From assembly GCA_963662035.1 (NCBI GenBank), contig CAVLDO010000004.1, forward strand, positions 1 through 64,000: 64,000 nucleotides of DNA. The letters run 5' to 3'. The translations under genes were made by a program, and so were the position numbers. A model generated the notes under the pieces. The model ran no database searches. It saw only the letters and a program-made list of their open reading frames with translations, and was not told the origin of the DNA. Of this stretch, positions 27,226-35,586 are shown in pieces; positions within the stretch are counted from its first letter, which is position 1; each line of letters begins with the position of its first letter. This stretch comes from Equibacterium sp963662035 (GTDB lineage: Bacteria > Bacteroidota > Bacteroidia > Bacteroidales > UBA932).

Positions 27226-28716
27226 ATGATCAAGATATTTTTAACGACTGCCGCCGCCCTTGCGATTGTGGGGACTGCGGCATTTGCCAAAGGAACAGTA
27301 TCCTTTGACAAGACGCGCTATGGCGTGAGTGCCGGCGGCAGCGTCACCATCGCCTACACCCTCCCTTCGGAGGGTAAATTGAGCGTGGCCGCCCCCGACG
27401 GCTGGAAAGTGGAAGTTGACCCGGCAGGCGGCCGCCGCGGCACCATCACGGTGACGGCGCCCGACCCCGCCACGGCGCCCGACCTTACGGCAACGGTGAC
27501 CTATCCCGGCGGAGAGAGGCAGGTGACAAGGCTCAATCTGATGGTGGCCGACCCCTACACATCGGCAACACGTCCCACGGTGAAAACAGTCCCCTTCGGA
27601 GGGCTCAGGGACAATGCAACCACTCTCGAAGATTATCAGAAGGTGGCTGACGCCGGCTTCGATATGATCACGATAGAGGGGGGCGATGTTATGGATATGG
27701 ACGGCGACGGCCGCCTGAGCGATGACGATCTATACGAGACGGTCAAATACAAGGTGGGCCTGGCAAAGCAGGTCGGCCTGAAATACAATCTCCACCATCC
27801 CCGGCTGCAGAGCACGCTGGATATGCTCAAGGGAGACACGAGCCTGGTGTCGGTGCACGTGTTTGACGAGCCGGGCCTCTGGCTGATTCCGGAGCTTAAG
27901 CGGCGCAAGGCGTTCGTCAAGAACACCCTGCCCGATGTCCCTGTGCACATAAACCTCCATCCCGAGTCGAGCGAGAGGGCGCTGGGCACCGACTACTATG
28001 CCGACTATGTGGAGCAGATGGTGGACAGCCTGCAGATGGAGATACTCTCATACGACCAGTATCCGGTGCTGGAGAACGCCCCCGTGATGAACGACTGGTA
28101 CAAGGGGCTTGAGATAAACTCCCGCATCGCGCGCGAGCACAACATCCCCCTGTGGACTTTTCTGGCATCCTGCCACATAGACCGGGAGAGCCTCAACCGG
28201 CAGAAGCCCTCTATGGCCAACCTGCGCCTGCAGGGCTACACCGATTTTGCATACGGCACCGAGGTGCTGCAGTATTTTGTCTATAGCGCCTACGGCGGAA
28301 CCAGCTGGGCCCCCATTATGCGCGACGGCACCTATACGACCGCATACGACCTGCTGGTGGAGTTCAACAACGAGCTGCACAAGCGCGGCTTCGTGTTTGC
28401 CGGCGGCAAGGTCACCAAGACCCGCTTTGCGCACTTGGCGCCCTGGGGCTGCCATCCCCTCCTTGCAAGCGATCTGCCCGCGCAGATTTCCTCTTTAGAC
28501 AGCGACATTCCGGCTCTGGTCTCCTTTGTGGAGAACGGCTCCAACCGCTACATCGTGGTGGTGAACAGCTCCTGCGAGAAAAAGTGCAACATCAAGGTGG
28601 GTTTCTGCGATCTGGCCTACACCATAGACCGCACCGGGACATTTGAGCCGCAGCAGAGCGGCGCCCGTGATTTTGTGCTGGACGAAGGCGATATGTTGGT
28701 TATCAAATACGAATAA
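27226..28716 (+). CDS. Exported TIM-barrel hydrolase-like protein, paralogue of the 23730 product
   Basis: A 496-residue protein with a type I signal peptide (AAFAKG), so unlike its paralogue it is not lipid-anchored. An Ig-like domain (about residues 25-110, SFDKTRYGVSAGGSV) leads to a TIM barrel. The shared landmarks are PYTSATRP, TLEDYQKVADAGFDMITIEG, HVFDEP with Glu215, LSYDQYPV, WTFLASCHIDRES and YFVYSAYGG, then a C-terminal beta domain ending DEGDMLVIKYE. The matching parts of the 23730 product are close throughout, so this is a duplication followed by loss of the lipobox and coiled coil. The activity is unknown. Confidence 0.72.
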   Translation: MIKIFLTTAAALAIVGTAAFAKGTVSFDKTRYGVSAGGSVTIAYTLPSEGKLSVAAPDGWKVEVDPAGGRRGTITVTAPDPATAPDLTATVTYPGGERQVTRLNLMVADPYTSATRPTVKTVPFGGLRDNATTLEDYQKVADAGFDMITIEGGDVMDMDGDGRLSDDDLYETVKYKVGLAKQVGLKYNLHHPRLQSTLDMLKGDTSLVSVHVFDEPGLWLIPELKRRKAFVKNTLPDVPVHINLHPESSERALGTDYYADYVEQMVDSLQMEILSYDQYPVLENAPVMNDWYKGLEINSRIAREHNIPLWTFLASCHIDRESLNRQKPSMANLRLQGYTDFAYGTEVLQYFVYSAYGGTSWAPIMRDGTYTTAYDLLVEFNNELHKRGFVFAGGKVTKTRFAHLAPWGCHPLLASDLPAQISSLDSDIPALVSFVENGSNRYIVVVNSSCEKKCNIKVGFCDLAYTIDRTGTFEPQQSGARDFVLDEGDMLVIKYE

Positions 28717-28719
28717 GAG

Positions 28720-29823
28720 ATGAAAAGGAGCATACTTAATATATTTTCCGCGGCGCTGCTGCTTGCCGCAGTTTCATGCTCGGCCCCACGCGGTGCATCC
28801 AGCGGCGCGGCGGTGGACTTGAGCGCCGGCGCCACGGCAAATTGCTACATTGTGCCCTCCGCGGGCTATTACAGCTTTGATGCAACCACCATCGGCAACG
28901 GTCAGCAGGGCATAATCCCCGAAGGGCGGTTCCACACCGGCAGCGCCTCCATCTGCCCAGTTTCTGCCAAGGTTCTGATGAACGAGAACGGAGCCATAAG
29001 CGACGTCACTTTTGACGGCCGCCGCATTTACTTTTGCTGCGGCAGCACTCTGGGCAATGCCCAGGTGGCTGTTTACGATGCTGCCGGGAATGTGCTATGG
29101 AGCTGGCACATCTGGCGCACCGACGCCCCGGCCGACTTTACTGTCACCGACAGCGATGCCAACACCTGGACTTTTATGGACCGCAATCTGGGGGCGACCG
29201 GTGCTCTGGCCTGTGACGGCGAGGCGGCCTACGGACTCTATTATCAGTGGGGACGCAAAGACCCCTTCCAGGCCGCGACCGTGGTAAGGGGGCTCTACGA
29301 AAATCAAGAGAAGAACATCGCCTATGCGGTGAAATATCCCCGCCGGCCGCTGGAACCCATCGTGGCGGGTCTGGTGACCGACGCCTACGATTGGGGCACG
29401 ACCCACAAGGACTCTTCTAACCACTATCTATGGGGCAATCCCGACTATGCCTATTGCCACAGCCTTCAAGAACTCTCCAAGACCATCTACGACCCCTGCC
29501 CGGCAGGGTATATGGTGGCTCCCGGCCAGGCATACCAGGCCTTGGCCGACGCAGAGAATGTCACTTACGGCGAGCAGGGCGTAACCCTTGCCGGCGGCGC
29601 ACAAGAGTGCTTCTTCCCCTATGCGGGCCGCGCATACGAGGGGGGCTTGGAGGGACGCGGAGAGTATTGCGCCCTCTGGAACAGCGGCGCCGCCCGCTAC
29701 CTCTACTATGACTGCGGCGGCAGCCGTGTGCAGGCTTATAAGGACACCAAGCAGACGCGCCTCTTCTACGGCGATTTCCGTGTCCGCTGCTATCCGGTGC
29801 GCTGCATCCGCGAGGCCAGGTAG
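28720..29823 (+). CDS. Fimbrillin/FISUMP-like surface lipoprotein
   Basis: A 367-residue lipoprotein (Cys20 in AAVSC). It is almost only the C-terminal module of the 21612 product: DLSAGATANCYIVPSAGYYS, GNGQQGI, MNENGAISDVTFDG, WSWHIW, DRNLGAT, YYQWGRKDPF, YDPCPAGYMVA and PVRCIREAR. It starts 3 nt after the stop of the barrel gene. The pair therefore mirrors the 21612/23730 pair. The function is unknown. A terminator between it and the convergent nitroreductase gene, 10 nt away, is not visible. Confidence 0.78.
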   Translation: MKRSILNIFSAALLLAAVSCSAPRGASSGAAVDLSAGATANCYIVPSAGYYSFDATTIGNGQQGIIPEGRFHTGSASICPVSAKVLMNENGAISDVTFDGRRIYFCCGSTLGNAQVAVYDAAGNVLWSWHIWRTDAPADFTVTDSDANTWTFMDRNLGATGALACDGEAAYGLYYQWGRKDPFQAATVVRGLYENQEKNIAYAVKYPRRPLEPIVAGLVTDAYDWGTTHKDSSNHYLWGNPDYAYCHSLQELSKTIYDPCPAGYMVAPGQAYQALADAENVTYGEQGVTLAGGAQECFFPYAGRAYEGGLEGRGEYCALWNSGAARYLYYDCGGSRVQAYKDTKQTRLFYGDFRVRCYPVRCIREAR

Positions 29824-29833
29824 CGAGTCGGCA

Positions 29834-30463
29834 CTAAATCAGCAGATCTTCTACCGCAAGTTTGGGAACGAAGTGTATCCCATCCTTGCGGTAGTAGTTT
29901 AAATCGGCCCCGCCGTGCACGGGCACCAGAAAAATCTTTTCGGAAGGTTTGCCAATCGCTATCACGGCAATCGGCTTCAGGGGCAGCGAGAGCTCCCGCT
30001 CAATGGCGGCCGCATCGAAATTGAGTATGAAGAGGCCGCCCAGCCCCATCTCGGTGGCCTTGAGCAGCATATTTTCTGCGGCGATGCCAAGGTCGATATC
30101 CACGATGCGGTCTTCTTCGCCGGTGCAGCACACCACTATGAAGGCTCCCGGCTCCTCTCCCTTGTGGGGGAGGCGCTCCTCTTTCAGGGCGGCTCCCATC
30201 CTGACATATTGCAGAAGTGAGCGGGCGTCGCTGCCGGTGACAAGGCGCAGCCGCAGCCGCTGGCGGTTCATTCCGCTGGCGGCGAATGTGACGGCAGAGG
30301 CTATCTGCTTAAGGTCGCTTATGCTCACGCTGTGGCGGGCATCGTAGCCGCGCCAGCTGCGGTTTTTCTTCATCAGGCTGTCCAGCGAAGGGCCGCTGCG
30401 CCTGGCGGCGGGCCGCCTTTCGGCAATTTCTCTCTCCCGCCTTTCCAAATAATTGTCTGCCAT
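29834..30463 (-). CDS. Nitroreductase-family protein
   Basis: A 209-residue FMN-dependent oxidoreductase of the nitroreductase fold. An extra charged N-terminus (about 30 residues) precedes the family start SLDSLMKKNRSWRGYDARHS. FMN-contacting parts include FAASGMNRQRLRLRLV, DLGIAAENMLLKATEMGLGG and PIAVIAIGKPSEK. The physiological substrate is not predictable. It converges with the lipoprotein gene and is co-directional with the MATE gene upstream of it. Confidence 0.88.
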   Translation of the reverse strand: MADNYLERREREIAERRPAARRSGPSLDSLMKKNRSWRGYDARHSVSISDLKQIASAVTFAASGMNRQRLRLRLVTGSDARSLLQYVRMGAALKEERLPHKGEEPGAFIVVCCTGEEDRIVDIDLGIAAENMLLKATEMGLGGLFILNFDAAAIERELSLPLKPIAVIAIGKPSEKIFLVPVHGGADLNYYRKDGIHFVPKLAVEDLLI

Positions 30464-30509
30464 AACTGATCAGGGTCTATAAAAGGTTTTGCTGAGGATG
30501 ACTCCATTT

Positions 30510-31859
30510 CTAAACGCGGCGTTCCAAACTCTTGTAGCGCAAAGTCAGATAGATGGTTCTCACGGCCAGATGCACGAAGTAGGCCAGCATCAGGATGTGG
30601 ATGGCCGTCTGCTCGCTTGCAAGGCTGCCGGCGGCGCCGATGCCGATGAACCAGGCGGCGAAGAAACCGGCCGCGCACAGCACCGTGGCATTGCGCAGCT
30701 CGCGCGAGGCGGTCGCCCCCATATAGATGCCGTCCCACAGAAAAGCGGGGCAGCCTATAAGAGGCATCGCCAGCAGCCACGGCAGAAACTCCCGCCCAGC
30801 CTCTATTACCGCTTCGTCGCCGGTCATCAAGCGCAGCAGCTCGGTCCCCAGCGCCCGGTAAACGGCAATGAACAGCAGCGACAGCGCAAAGCACCACTTG
30901 AACAGTGTCCTGACGGTGCAGCGCAGCCCCTCCCGGGACCTCTCCCCCACAAACCGCCCTGCAAGGGCCTCTCCGGCATAGGCGAATCCGTCGGTAAAGT
31001 AGGAGAATATCAACAGCAGTTTCATCATTATGGAGCTCACCGCCAGCATCGTGTCTGTGTAGCGGGCGGAGATTACGGTGAAGCCGATATATACCGCGAT
31101 AAAGCCCAGCGAACGGATGAACAGGTCGCGGTTCATAGCAAAGTAGGGTAGCAGCGGCCCCTTGAACGCCTCTCTATAATTGTAGCCGGCAAAGGTGCCC
31201 CTGTAGTGACGCATCACCATCGCCAGTGCAAAAGCCAGCCCGATCCACTGCGCTGTCACCGTGCCCAGCGCCACTCCGTCGAATCCCATTCCGTTTATGC
31301 CGGGCAGCCCGAAGCAGAGCAGAATGCTGCCGGCGATGTTTGCGCCGTTCACCAGGAGGTCGGTCACCATCGGGCGCACCGAATCCTGCATCCCTATGAA
31401 CCACCCCTTGAAGGCAAACAGGCTCAGCGTGGCGGGGGCGGCCCAGATGCGTATCATAAAGTAGCGCTCGGCGAGACTTTGCACCTGCGCAGAACATTCG
31501 ATGAAGAGAAAGGCTCCCTGCAGTATCGGCCGCTGCAACAAAATCAGCGCGGCGCCGGACCCCAGGGCTATGTACAGCGCCCGGCACAGCGCCTCCGCAG
31601 AGCCGCGGCAGTCGCCGCGCCCAAAGGCCTGGGCGGTGAGCCCGCCGGTGCCGGAGCGCAGAAAGCCGAAGCACCAGTACACCAGGTCAAAGAGGGTGGT
31701 GCCGATTGCCACGCCGCCCAGCAGGGAGGCTGCCGTAGTGGCGTCGGAACCTTCCAGATGCCCTGCAACCGCCATATCAGCCATCCCCACAAGAGAGACG
31801 GTGATGTTGGCCAGAATGCTGGGCAGAGCCAGTTTGAGTATTTGCCGGTTGAGCTGCAT
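30510..31859 (-). CDS. MATE-family efflux transporter
   Basis: A 449-residue inner-membrane protein with about 12 hydrophobic segments. The N-terminus LALPSILANITVSLVGMADM and the segment TTLFDLVYWCFGFLRSGTGG are typical of the DinF-like branch of the MATE family. These are Na+- or H+-coupled exporters of cationic drugs or metabolites. The start ATG (complement of 31857-31859) lies opposite the promoter of the thiamine operon, so the two genes are divergent. Confidence 0.92.
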   Translation of the reverse strand: MQLNRQILKLALPSILANITVSLVGMADMAVAGHLEGSDATTAASLLGGVAIGTTLFDLVYWCFGFLRSGTGGLTAQAFGRGDCRGSAEALCRALYIALGSGAALILLQRPILQGAFLFIECSAQVQSLAERYFMIRIWAAPATLSLFAFKGWFIGMQDSVRPMVTDLLVNGANIAGSILLCFGLPGINGMGFDGVALGTVTAQWIGLAFALAMVMRHYRGTFAGYNYREAFKGPLLPYFAMNRDLFIRSLGFIAVYIGFTVISARYTDTMLAVSSIMMKLLLIFSYFTDGFAYAGEALAGRFVGERSREGLRCTVRTLFKWCFALSLLFIAVYRALGTELLRLMTGDEAVIEAGREFLPWLLAMPLIGCPAFLWDGIYMGATASRELRNATVLCAAGFFAAWFIGIGAAGSLASEQTAIHILMLAYFVHLAVRTIYLTLRYKSLERRV

Positions 31860-31895
31860 AAGGGTGGCAAAGTTATGCGTTTTGCATCAGAAACA

Positions 31896-31926
31896 GTTGC
31901 ACAATCGGGTCAATTGCGTACATTTG
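31896..31926 (+). promoter_or_regulatory. Promoter of the thiamine uptake operon
   Basis: The -7 box TACATTTG is at 31919-31926 and GTTG at 31896-31899 serves as the -33 element, with 19 nt between them. The transcript would start near 31933, about 10 nt before the TPP aptamer. Confidence 0.7.
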
Positions 31927-31942
31927 CCGCCGACAAATTACA

Positions 31943-32024
31943 TAGGGGTGCGTCGCGTTATAAGGTGCGCGAAGCTGAGATTAAACCCAACGAACCTGAT
32001 CGGGTTAGGACCCGCGCTAGGAAA
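31943..32024 (+). ncRNA. TPP riboswitch (THI element)
   Basis: The conserved TPP aptamer parts are present in order: GGGGTGC at 31945-31951, GCTGAGA at 31974-31980, AACCTGAT at 31993-32000, CGGGTTAGGACCCG next, and GCTAGGAAAA up to the start codon. The closing part, with the AGG that would serve as the ribosome site, touches the ATG at 32025. Control is therefore most likely by blocking translation when TPP is bound. No separate terminator stem is visible. Confidence 0.93.
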
Positions 32025-34130
32025 ATGAAAAAACTATTGGCTTTGGCGGCCATTCTGCCGCTGTGCGCCACTGCTTTGGCGCAAAATTTCTCAATTTCTG
32101 ACTTGGAAGACGACGGGGAGCAGTTCAGCTCTCTGGACAGCATCGTGGTGTCGGCCTCAAGGGTCGATGCCAAAAGTCCCGTGGCCTTCAGCAATCTCAA
32201 CCGGGAGCAGCTCTCCAAGATTGATCCCTCTTATTCGCTGCCTATGATGCTCTCTATGCAGCCTTCGGTGGTCACCACCAACGAGGGCGGCACCGGTCTG
32301 GGCTACTCCAAAATGAGGGTGCGCGGCAGTGACCCCACCCGAATGAATGTCACGCTCAACGGCATCAGCTACAACGACTCCGAGTCGCAGGAGGTGTTCT
32401 GGGTTAATCTCCCCTCGCTCTCCACGATGCTCGGTTCGGCGCAGCTGCAGCGCGGCGTGGGCAGTTCTACCAACGGGGTGGGGGCTTTCGGCGCCAGCCT
32501 CAACCTGCAGAGTGCCTTGCCCCGGGAATATCCCTATGCGCAGGTCGATCTCGCCGGCGGGTCGTATTTCACCGCTTTGGCGGCAGTCAGGGCAGGCACC
32601 GGCATCAGCGGGCACGGCTTCAGTCTCGATATCGGCTTCAACTGCAACCGCACCGACGGCTATATCCGCAACGCCTTCGCCCGAGTGCACTCGTTTATGG
32701 CCGAGGGCAGCTGGTATGGCGCGCGCAGCCAGGCCAAAATAGTCTATATCCACGGCAAACAGCACACCGGCATCACCTGGAACGGCATCAGCAAAGAGCA
32801 GATGGAGGCAGACCGCCGCTACAATTCGGCCGGCGAATACACCGATGCCGACGGCAATATATGCTACTACGACAACGAGTCTGACAATTACGGGCAGCAT
32901 ATAATCCAGGCCATCTACAGCGCCCGCATAGGCGAGCGCGTGAGCGCGAACGCCACTCTCAACTACACCAAGGGGGCCGGCTACTACGAGCAGTTCAAGG
33001 AGGACAAGAAGCTCAGCGGCTATGGCTTCGACACCGACCTGCGCAGCAATCTGGTGCGCCTCAAGCAGATGGACAACGACTTCTACGCAGGTGCCCTCAA
33101 TATCAAATATGAGAGCGGCCCGGCCCTGGCGCAGGCGGGAGTAAACTATTCCGTTTACGACGGCAAGCACTTCGGCACCCTCAAGTGGGTTGAGGCCCTG
33201 CCCGAGCTGGACACAGATCGCCACTACTACGACAACACCGGCCTCAAAAAGGACTTCTCCGCCTTTCTCAAAGGCGCTCTGTACCTTATCGATGGCGGCT
33301 TGAATCTCTACGGCGATGTTCAGCTGCGCAATATCAGCTATAATATGGCCGGCTTCGACGACGATTATGTGCCTCTGGACAGCGACCACCCCTACAATTT
33401 TGTGAACGGCAAGGCGGGGGCGAGCCTGCGCGCCGGCGAGCGGGGCAATGTATATCTCTCGGCGGCGGTGGCGCACAAAGAACCCTGCCGCAGCGACATC
33501 AAGGATGCCATTGCGGGGGGCGGACAGGTGCTGCCCGAGCGGCTGCTGGACTATGAGCTGGGCTACCGCTACGGCGGCGAAAAACTCTCCGTTGCGGCCA
33601 ACTGCTACTTTATGGAGTACAAGAACCAGCTGGTGGCAACCGGCAAGATTTCCGAGTCGGGGTATATGATAAAGAACAATGTGGCGCGCAGCTGGCGCCG
33701 GGGCGTGGAACTCTCCGCCGGGTGGCAGATTCTCTCCTGTCTGCGTGCAGACGCCAACTCTACCTTCAGCCGCAACAAGATTGCAGGCGACGGAGCCACC
33801 ACCGACCTGATGCTCTCCCCGAATTACATCGGGGCGTTCTCGCTCAGCTGGAAGCCCGTATCCAAACTGGAAGTCGTGCTCAGCGACAAGGTCGTCGGCA
33901 GGCAGTACTACGACAACCTCTCCAATCCCGACCACACCTTGCCCGCCTACAATACTCTCAATCTTGCATCAAGCTATGACTTCGGCAAACTTAAAATTGC
34001 TATCTTTGCCAACAATATTCTCAATGCCAAGTATGTGGCCGACGCGTGGTACGATTATGAGTGGGACGAGAGCGGATTTTTCCCGGCCGCCACAGCCAAC
34101 GGCATTCTGAAGTTAAGCTACAGCTTTTAA
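32025..34130 (+). CDS. TonB-dependent outer-membrane receptor, probable thiamine importer
   Basis: The protein has 701 residues from the ATG at 32025. Reading further upstream would run through the riboswitch and the MATE gene and is rejected. The signal peptide ends TALA with Gln at +1 (QNFSISDLE). A TonB-box-like segment (SLDSIVVSASR), the plug (SYSLPMMLSMQPSVVTTNEG, KMRVRGSDPTRMNVTLNGI) and a beta barrel ending in GILKLSYSF follow. The TPP riboswitch and the PnuT gene one base downstream point to thiamine uptake, as in the known Bacteroides OMthi/OmuT-PnuT loci. The substrate is inferred from context. Confidence 0.9.
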   Translation: MKKLLALAAILPLCATALAQNFSISDLEDDGEQFSSLDSIVVSASRVDAKSPVAFSNLNREQLSKIDPSYSLPMMLSMQPSVVTTNEGGTGLGYSKMRVRGSDPTRMNVTLNGISYNDSESQEVFWVNLPSLSTMLGSAQLQRGVGSSTNGVGAFGASLNLQSALPREYPYAQVDLAGGSYFTALAAVRAGTGISGHGFSLDIGFNCNRTDGYIRNAFARVHSFMAEGSWYGARSQAKIVYIHGKQHTGITWNGISKEQMEADRRYNSAGEYTDADGNICYYDNESDNYGQHIIQAIYSARIGERVSANATLNYTKGAGYYEQFKEDKKLSGYGFDTDLRSNLVRLKQMDNDFYAGALNIKYESGPALAQAGVNYSVYDGKHFGTLKWVEALPELDTDRHYYDNTGLKKDFSAFLKGALYLIDGGLNLYGDVQLRNISYNMAGFDDDYVPLDSDHPYNFVNGKAGASLRAGERGNVYLSAAVAHKEPCRSDIKDAIAGGGQVLPERLLDYELGYRYGGEKLSVAANCYFMEYKNQLVATGKISESGYMIKNNVARSWRRGVELSAGWQILSCLRADANSTFSRNKIAGDGATTDLMLSPNYIGAFSLSWKPVSKLEVVLSDKVVGRQYYDNLSNPDHTLPAYNTLNLASSYDFGKLKIAIFANNILNAKYVADAWYDYEWDESGFFPAATANGILKLSYSF

Positions 34131-34131
34131 G

Positions 34132-34743
34132 ATGACATTTGACATTTTTCTTCACTACTTCGAGTATTTTGCCACTGCGATAGCGTTTATTTATGTGATA
34201 TTCCAGATTCTGCAGAAGCCGCTGATGTGGTATCTCGCGATTCTGGCGGCGATGTGCTATGCGTTGGTTTATCAGCACAACGGCCTTTATGCGATGGCGC
34301 TGGTGCAGTGCTACCTGATCTGCGCAGGCATCTACGGCCTTGTGGACTGGACCCGCTCGAAAAAAGAGGCGAACAAAACTGAAAACGAGGGGAGGATCTT
34401 GATCCGCCCCTTTCAGTATTCTGTAGGGGCGGTGTCGCTTCTGCTGTCGGTGGCTGTGTTTTTTGTGCTGCACCGCTTTCTGGCGTTTAAGGCATCTCCC
34501 GATGATTTTGCGTGGAGGCCCTGGGCCGATGCTTTTATGGCCACCGGCACAATGCTGGCCACCTTTTTTACCGGCCGCCGCTACATAGTCTCCTGGGTTA
34601 TGTGGTTTGTGCTGGACAGCATCTCGGTGGGAATCTATTTGCTGCTGGGAATGTACCCCACCGCACTGCTTTTCTCGCTGTATGTGATAATGGCGGTGAT
34701 AGGGTTCACCAACTGGAAGAAAAACGGAGTGCTTGAAAAATAA
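34132..34743 (+). CDS. pnuT: PnuT-type (PnuC-family) thiamine transporter
   Basis: A 203-residue inner-membrane protein with about seven hydrophobic segments. The PnuC-family character shows in EYFATAIAFIYVIFQILQKP, the QHNGLYAMALVQCYLICAGI segment and the C-terminal FTGRRYIVSWVMWFVLDSIS. It starts one base after the receptor stop, under the TPP riboswitch. It would move thiamine across the inner membrane by facilitated diffusion. A thiamine pyrophosphokinase gene, often third in such operons, does not follow. Confidence 0.9.
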   Translation: MTFDIFLHYFEYFATAIAFIYVIFQILQKPLMWYLAILAAMCYALVYQHNGLYAMALVQCYLICAGIYGLVDWTRSKKEANKTENEGRILIRPFQYSVGAVSLLLSVAVFFVLHRFLAFKASPDDFAWRPWADAFMATGTMLATFFTGRRYIVSWVMWFVLDSISVGIYLLLGMYPTALLFSLYVIMAVIGFTNWKKNGVLEK

Positions 34744-34749
34744 ACGGAT

Positions 34750-35586
34750 ATGATACAGTTGATAGCAGAAAGCGGCGCCACGAACACGAGCTGGCGCCTT
34801 ATAGGCGACGGAGCTATCAAGAGCCTCGCCACAAAAGGTCTCAACCCGATGCAGCTTGCCCCGGGCGAGATACATGATATACTTGCCGCAGAGCTCGTTC
34901 CCTTTGTGGGCGCAACTGTGGAGAAGATCTGCTTCTACGGCGCCGGAGCTGTGGGCGAGGGGTGCAAAACCCTTGAAGAGGCTCTTGCAAAAGCCTTCCC
35001 CTCAGCGCAGATTTCGGTAGAAAGCGACCTGCTGGCCGCCTGCCGCGCCCTCTTTGGCGACAAGCCCGGAATCGCCTGCATAATCGGCACCGGCTCCAAC
35101 TGTTGCTTTTGGGACGGCAGCGCCATCACCGCCGCCACCCGAGCCGGAGGCTATATACTGGGCGACGAAGGCAGCGGCGCCAATATGGGCAGGATGCTCC
35201 TTGGCGACTATGTCAAGGGACTGATTCCCGCCGCGCTGGAGAAGGAGCTCACCAAGCGCTACGGGCTAAGCTACGAGACCATCGTGCAGAAGGTCTATCG
35301 CGAAAGCGCCCCCGCCCGCTATCTGGCAAGTTTCTCCCCCTTCATAGCGGAGCACCGCAACCATCCCTACATCAAGGCTTTGATAGAAGAGAGCTTGCAG
35401 GCTTTCGTCTCCCGCAATGTGGCGCGCTACGATGCCCGCCGCCACCGCGTCGGGTTCGTGGGCAGCGTGGCTGTGGTTTACGAAGACATCCTCTCCCAAA
35501 TATTCCGCAACGCCGGCTTCAAGCTGGGGCCTCTTATGCCCTCTGCGATAGATGCGCTGGCGCAGTATCACAAAAACCTGGGTTAG
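34750..35586 (+). CDS. BadF/BcrA-type N-acetylglucosamine kinase-like protein
   Basis: A 278-residue cytoplasmic actin-fold ATPase. The phosphate-1 motif ESGATNTSWRLIGDG is at the start, with CIIGTGSNCCFW near residue 115 and GYILGDEGSGANMGRMLLGD near 135. The latter pattern is characteristic of eukaryotic-type GlcNAc kinases and related bacterial proteins. It probably phosphorylates an amino sugar. Its position just before a MurQ-like gene suggests cell-wall amino-sugar salvage. It begins 6 nt after pnuT, so it may be read from the thiamine promoter. Confidence 0.8.
   Translation: MIQLIAESGATNTSWRLIGDGAIKSLATKGLNPMQLAPGEIHDILAAELVPFVGATVEKICFYGAGAVGEGCKTLEEALAKAFPSAQISVESDLLAACRALFGDKPGIACIIGTGSNCCFWDGSAITAATRAGGYILGDEGSGANMGRMLLGDYVKGLIPAALEKELTKRYGLSYETIVQKVYRESAPARYLASFSPFIAEHRNHPYIKALIEESLQAFVSRNVARYDARRHRVGFVGSVAVVYEDILSQIFRNAGFKLGPLMPSAIDALAQYHKNLG

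Noticed and set aside
31206..32024. N-terminal extension of the receptor gene back to 31206
   Set aside because: It would run antisense through the MATE gene and through the TPP riboswitch. The ATG at 32025 gives a proper signal peptide.
32157..33935. 592-codon minus-strand open frame opposite the thiamine receptor
   Set aside because: It lies entirely within a well-supported TonB receptor gene and has no domain, promoter or ribosome site.
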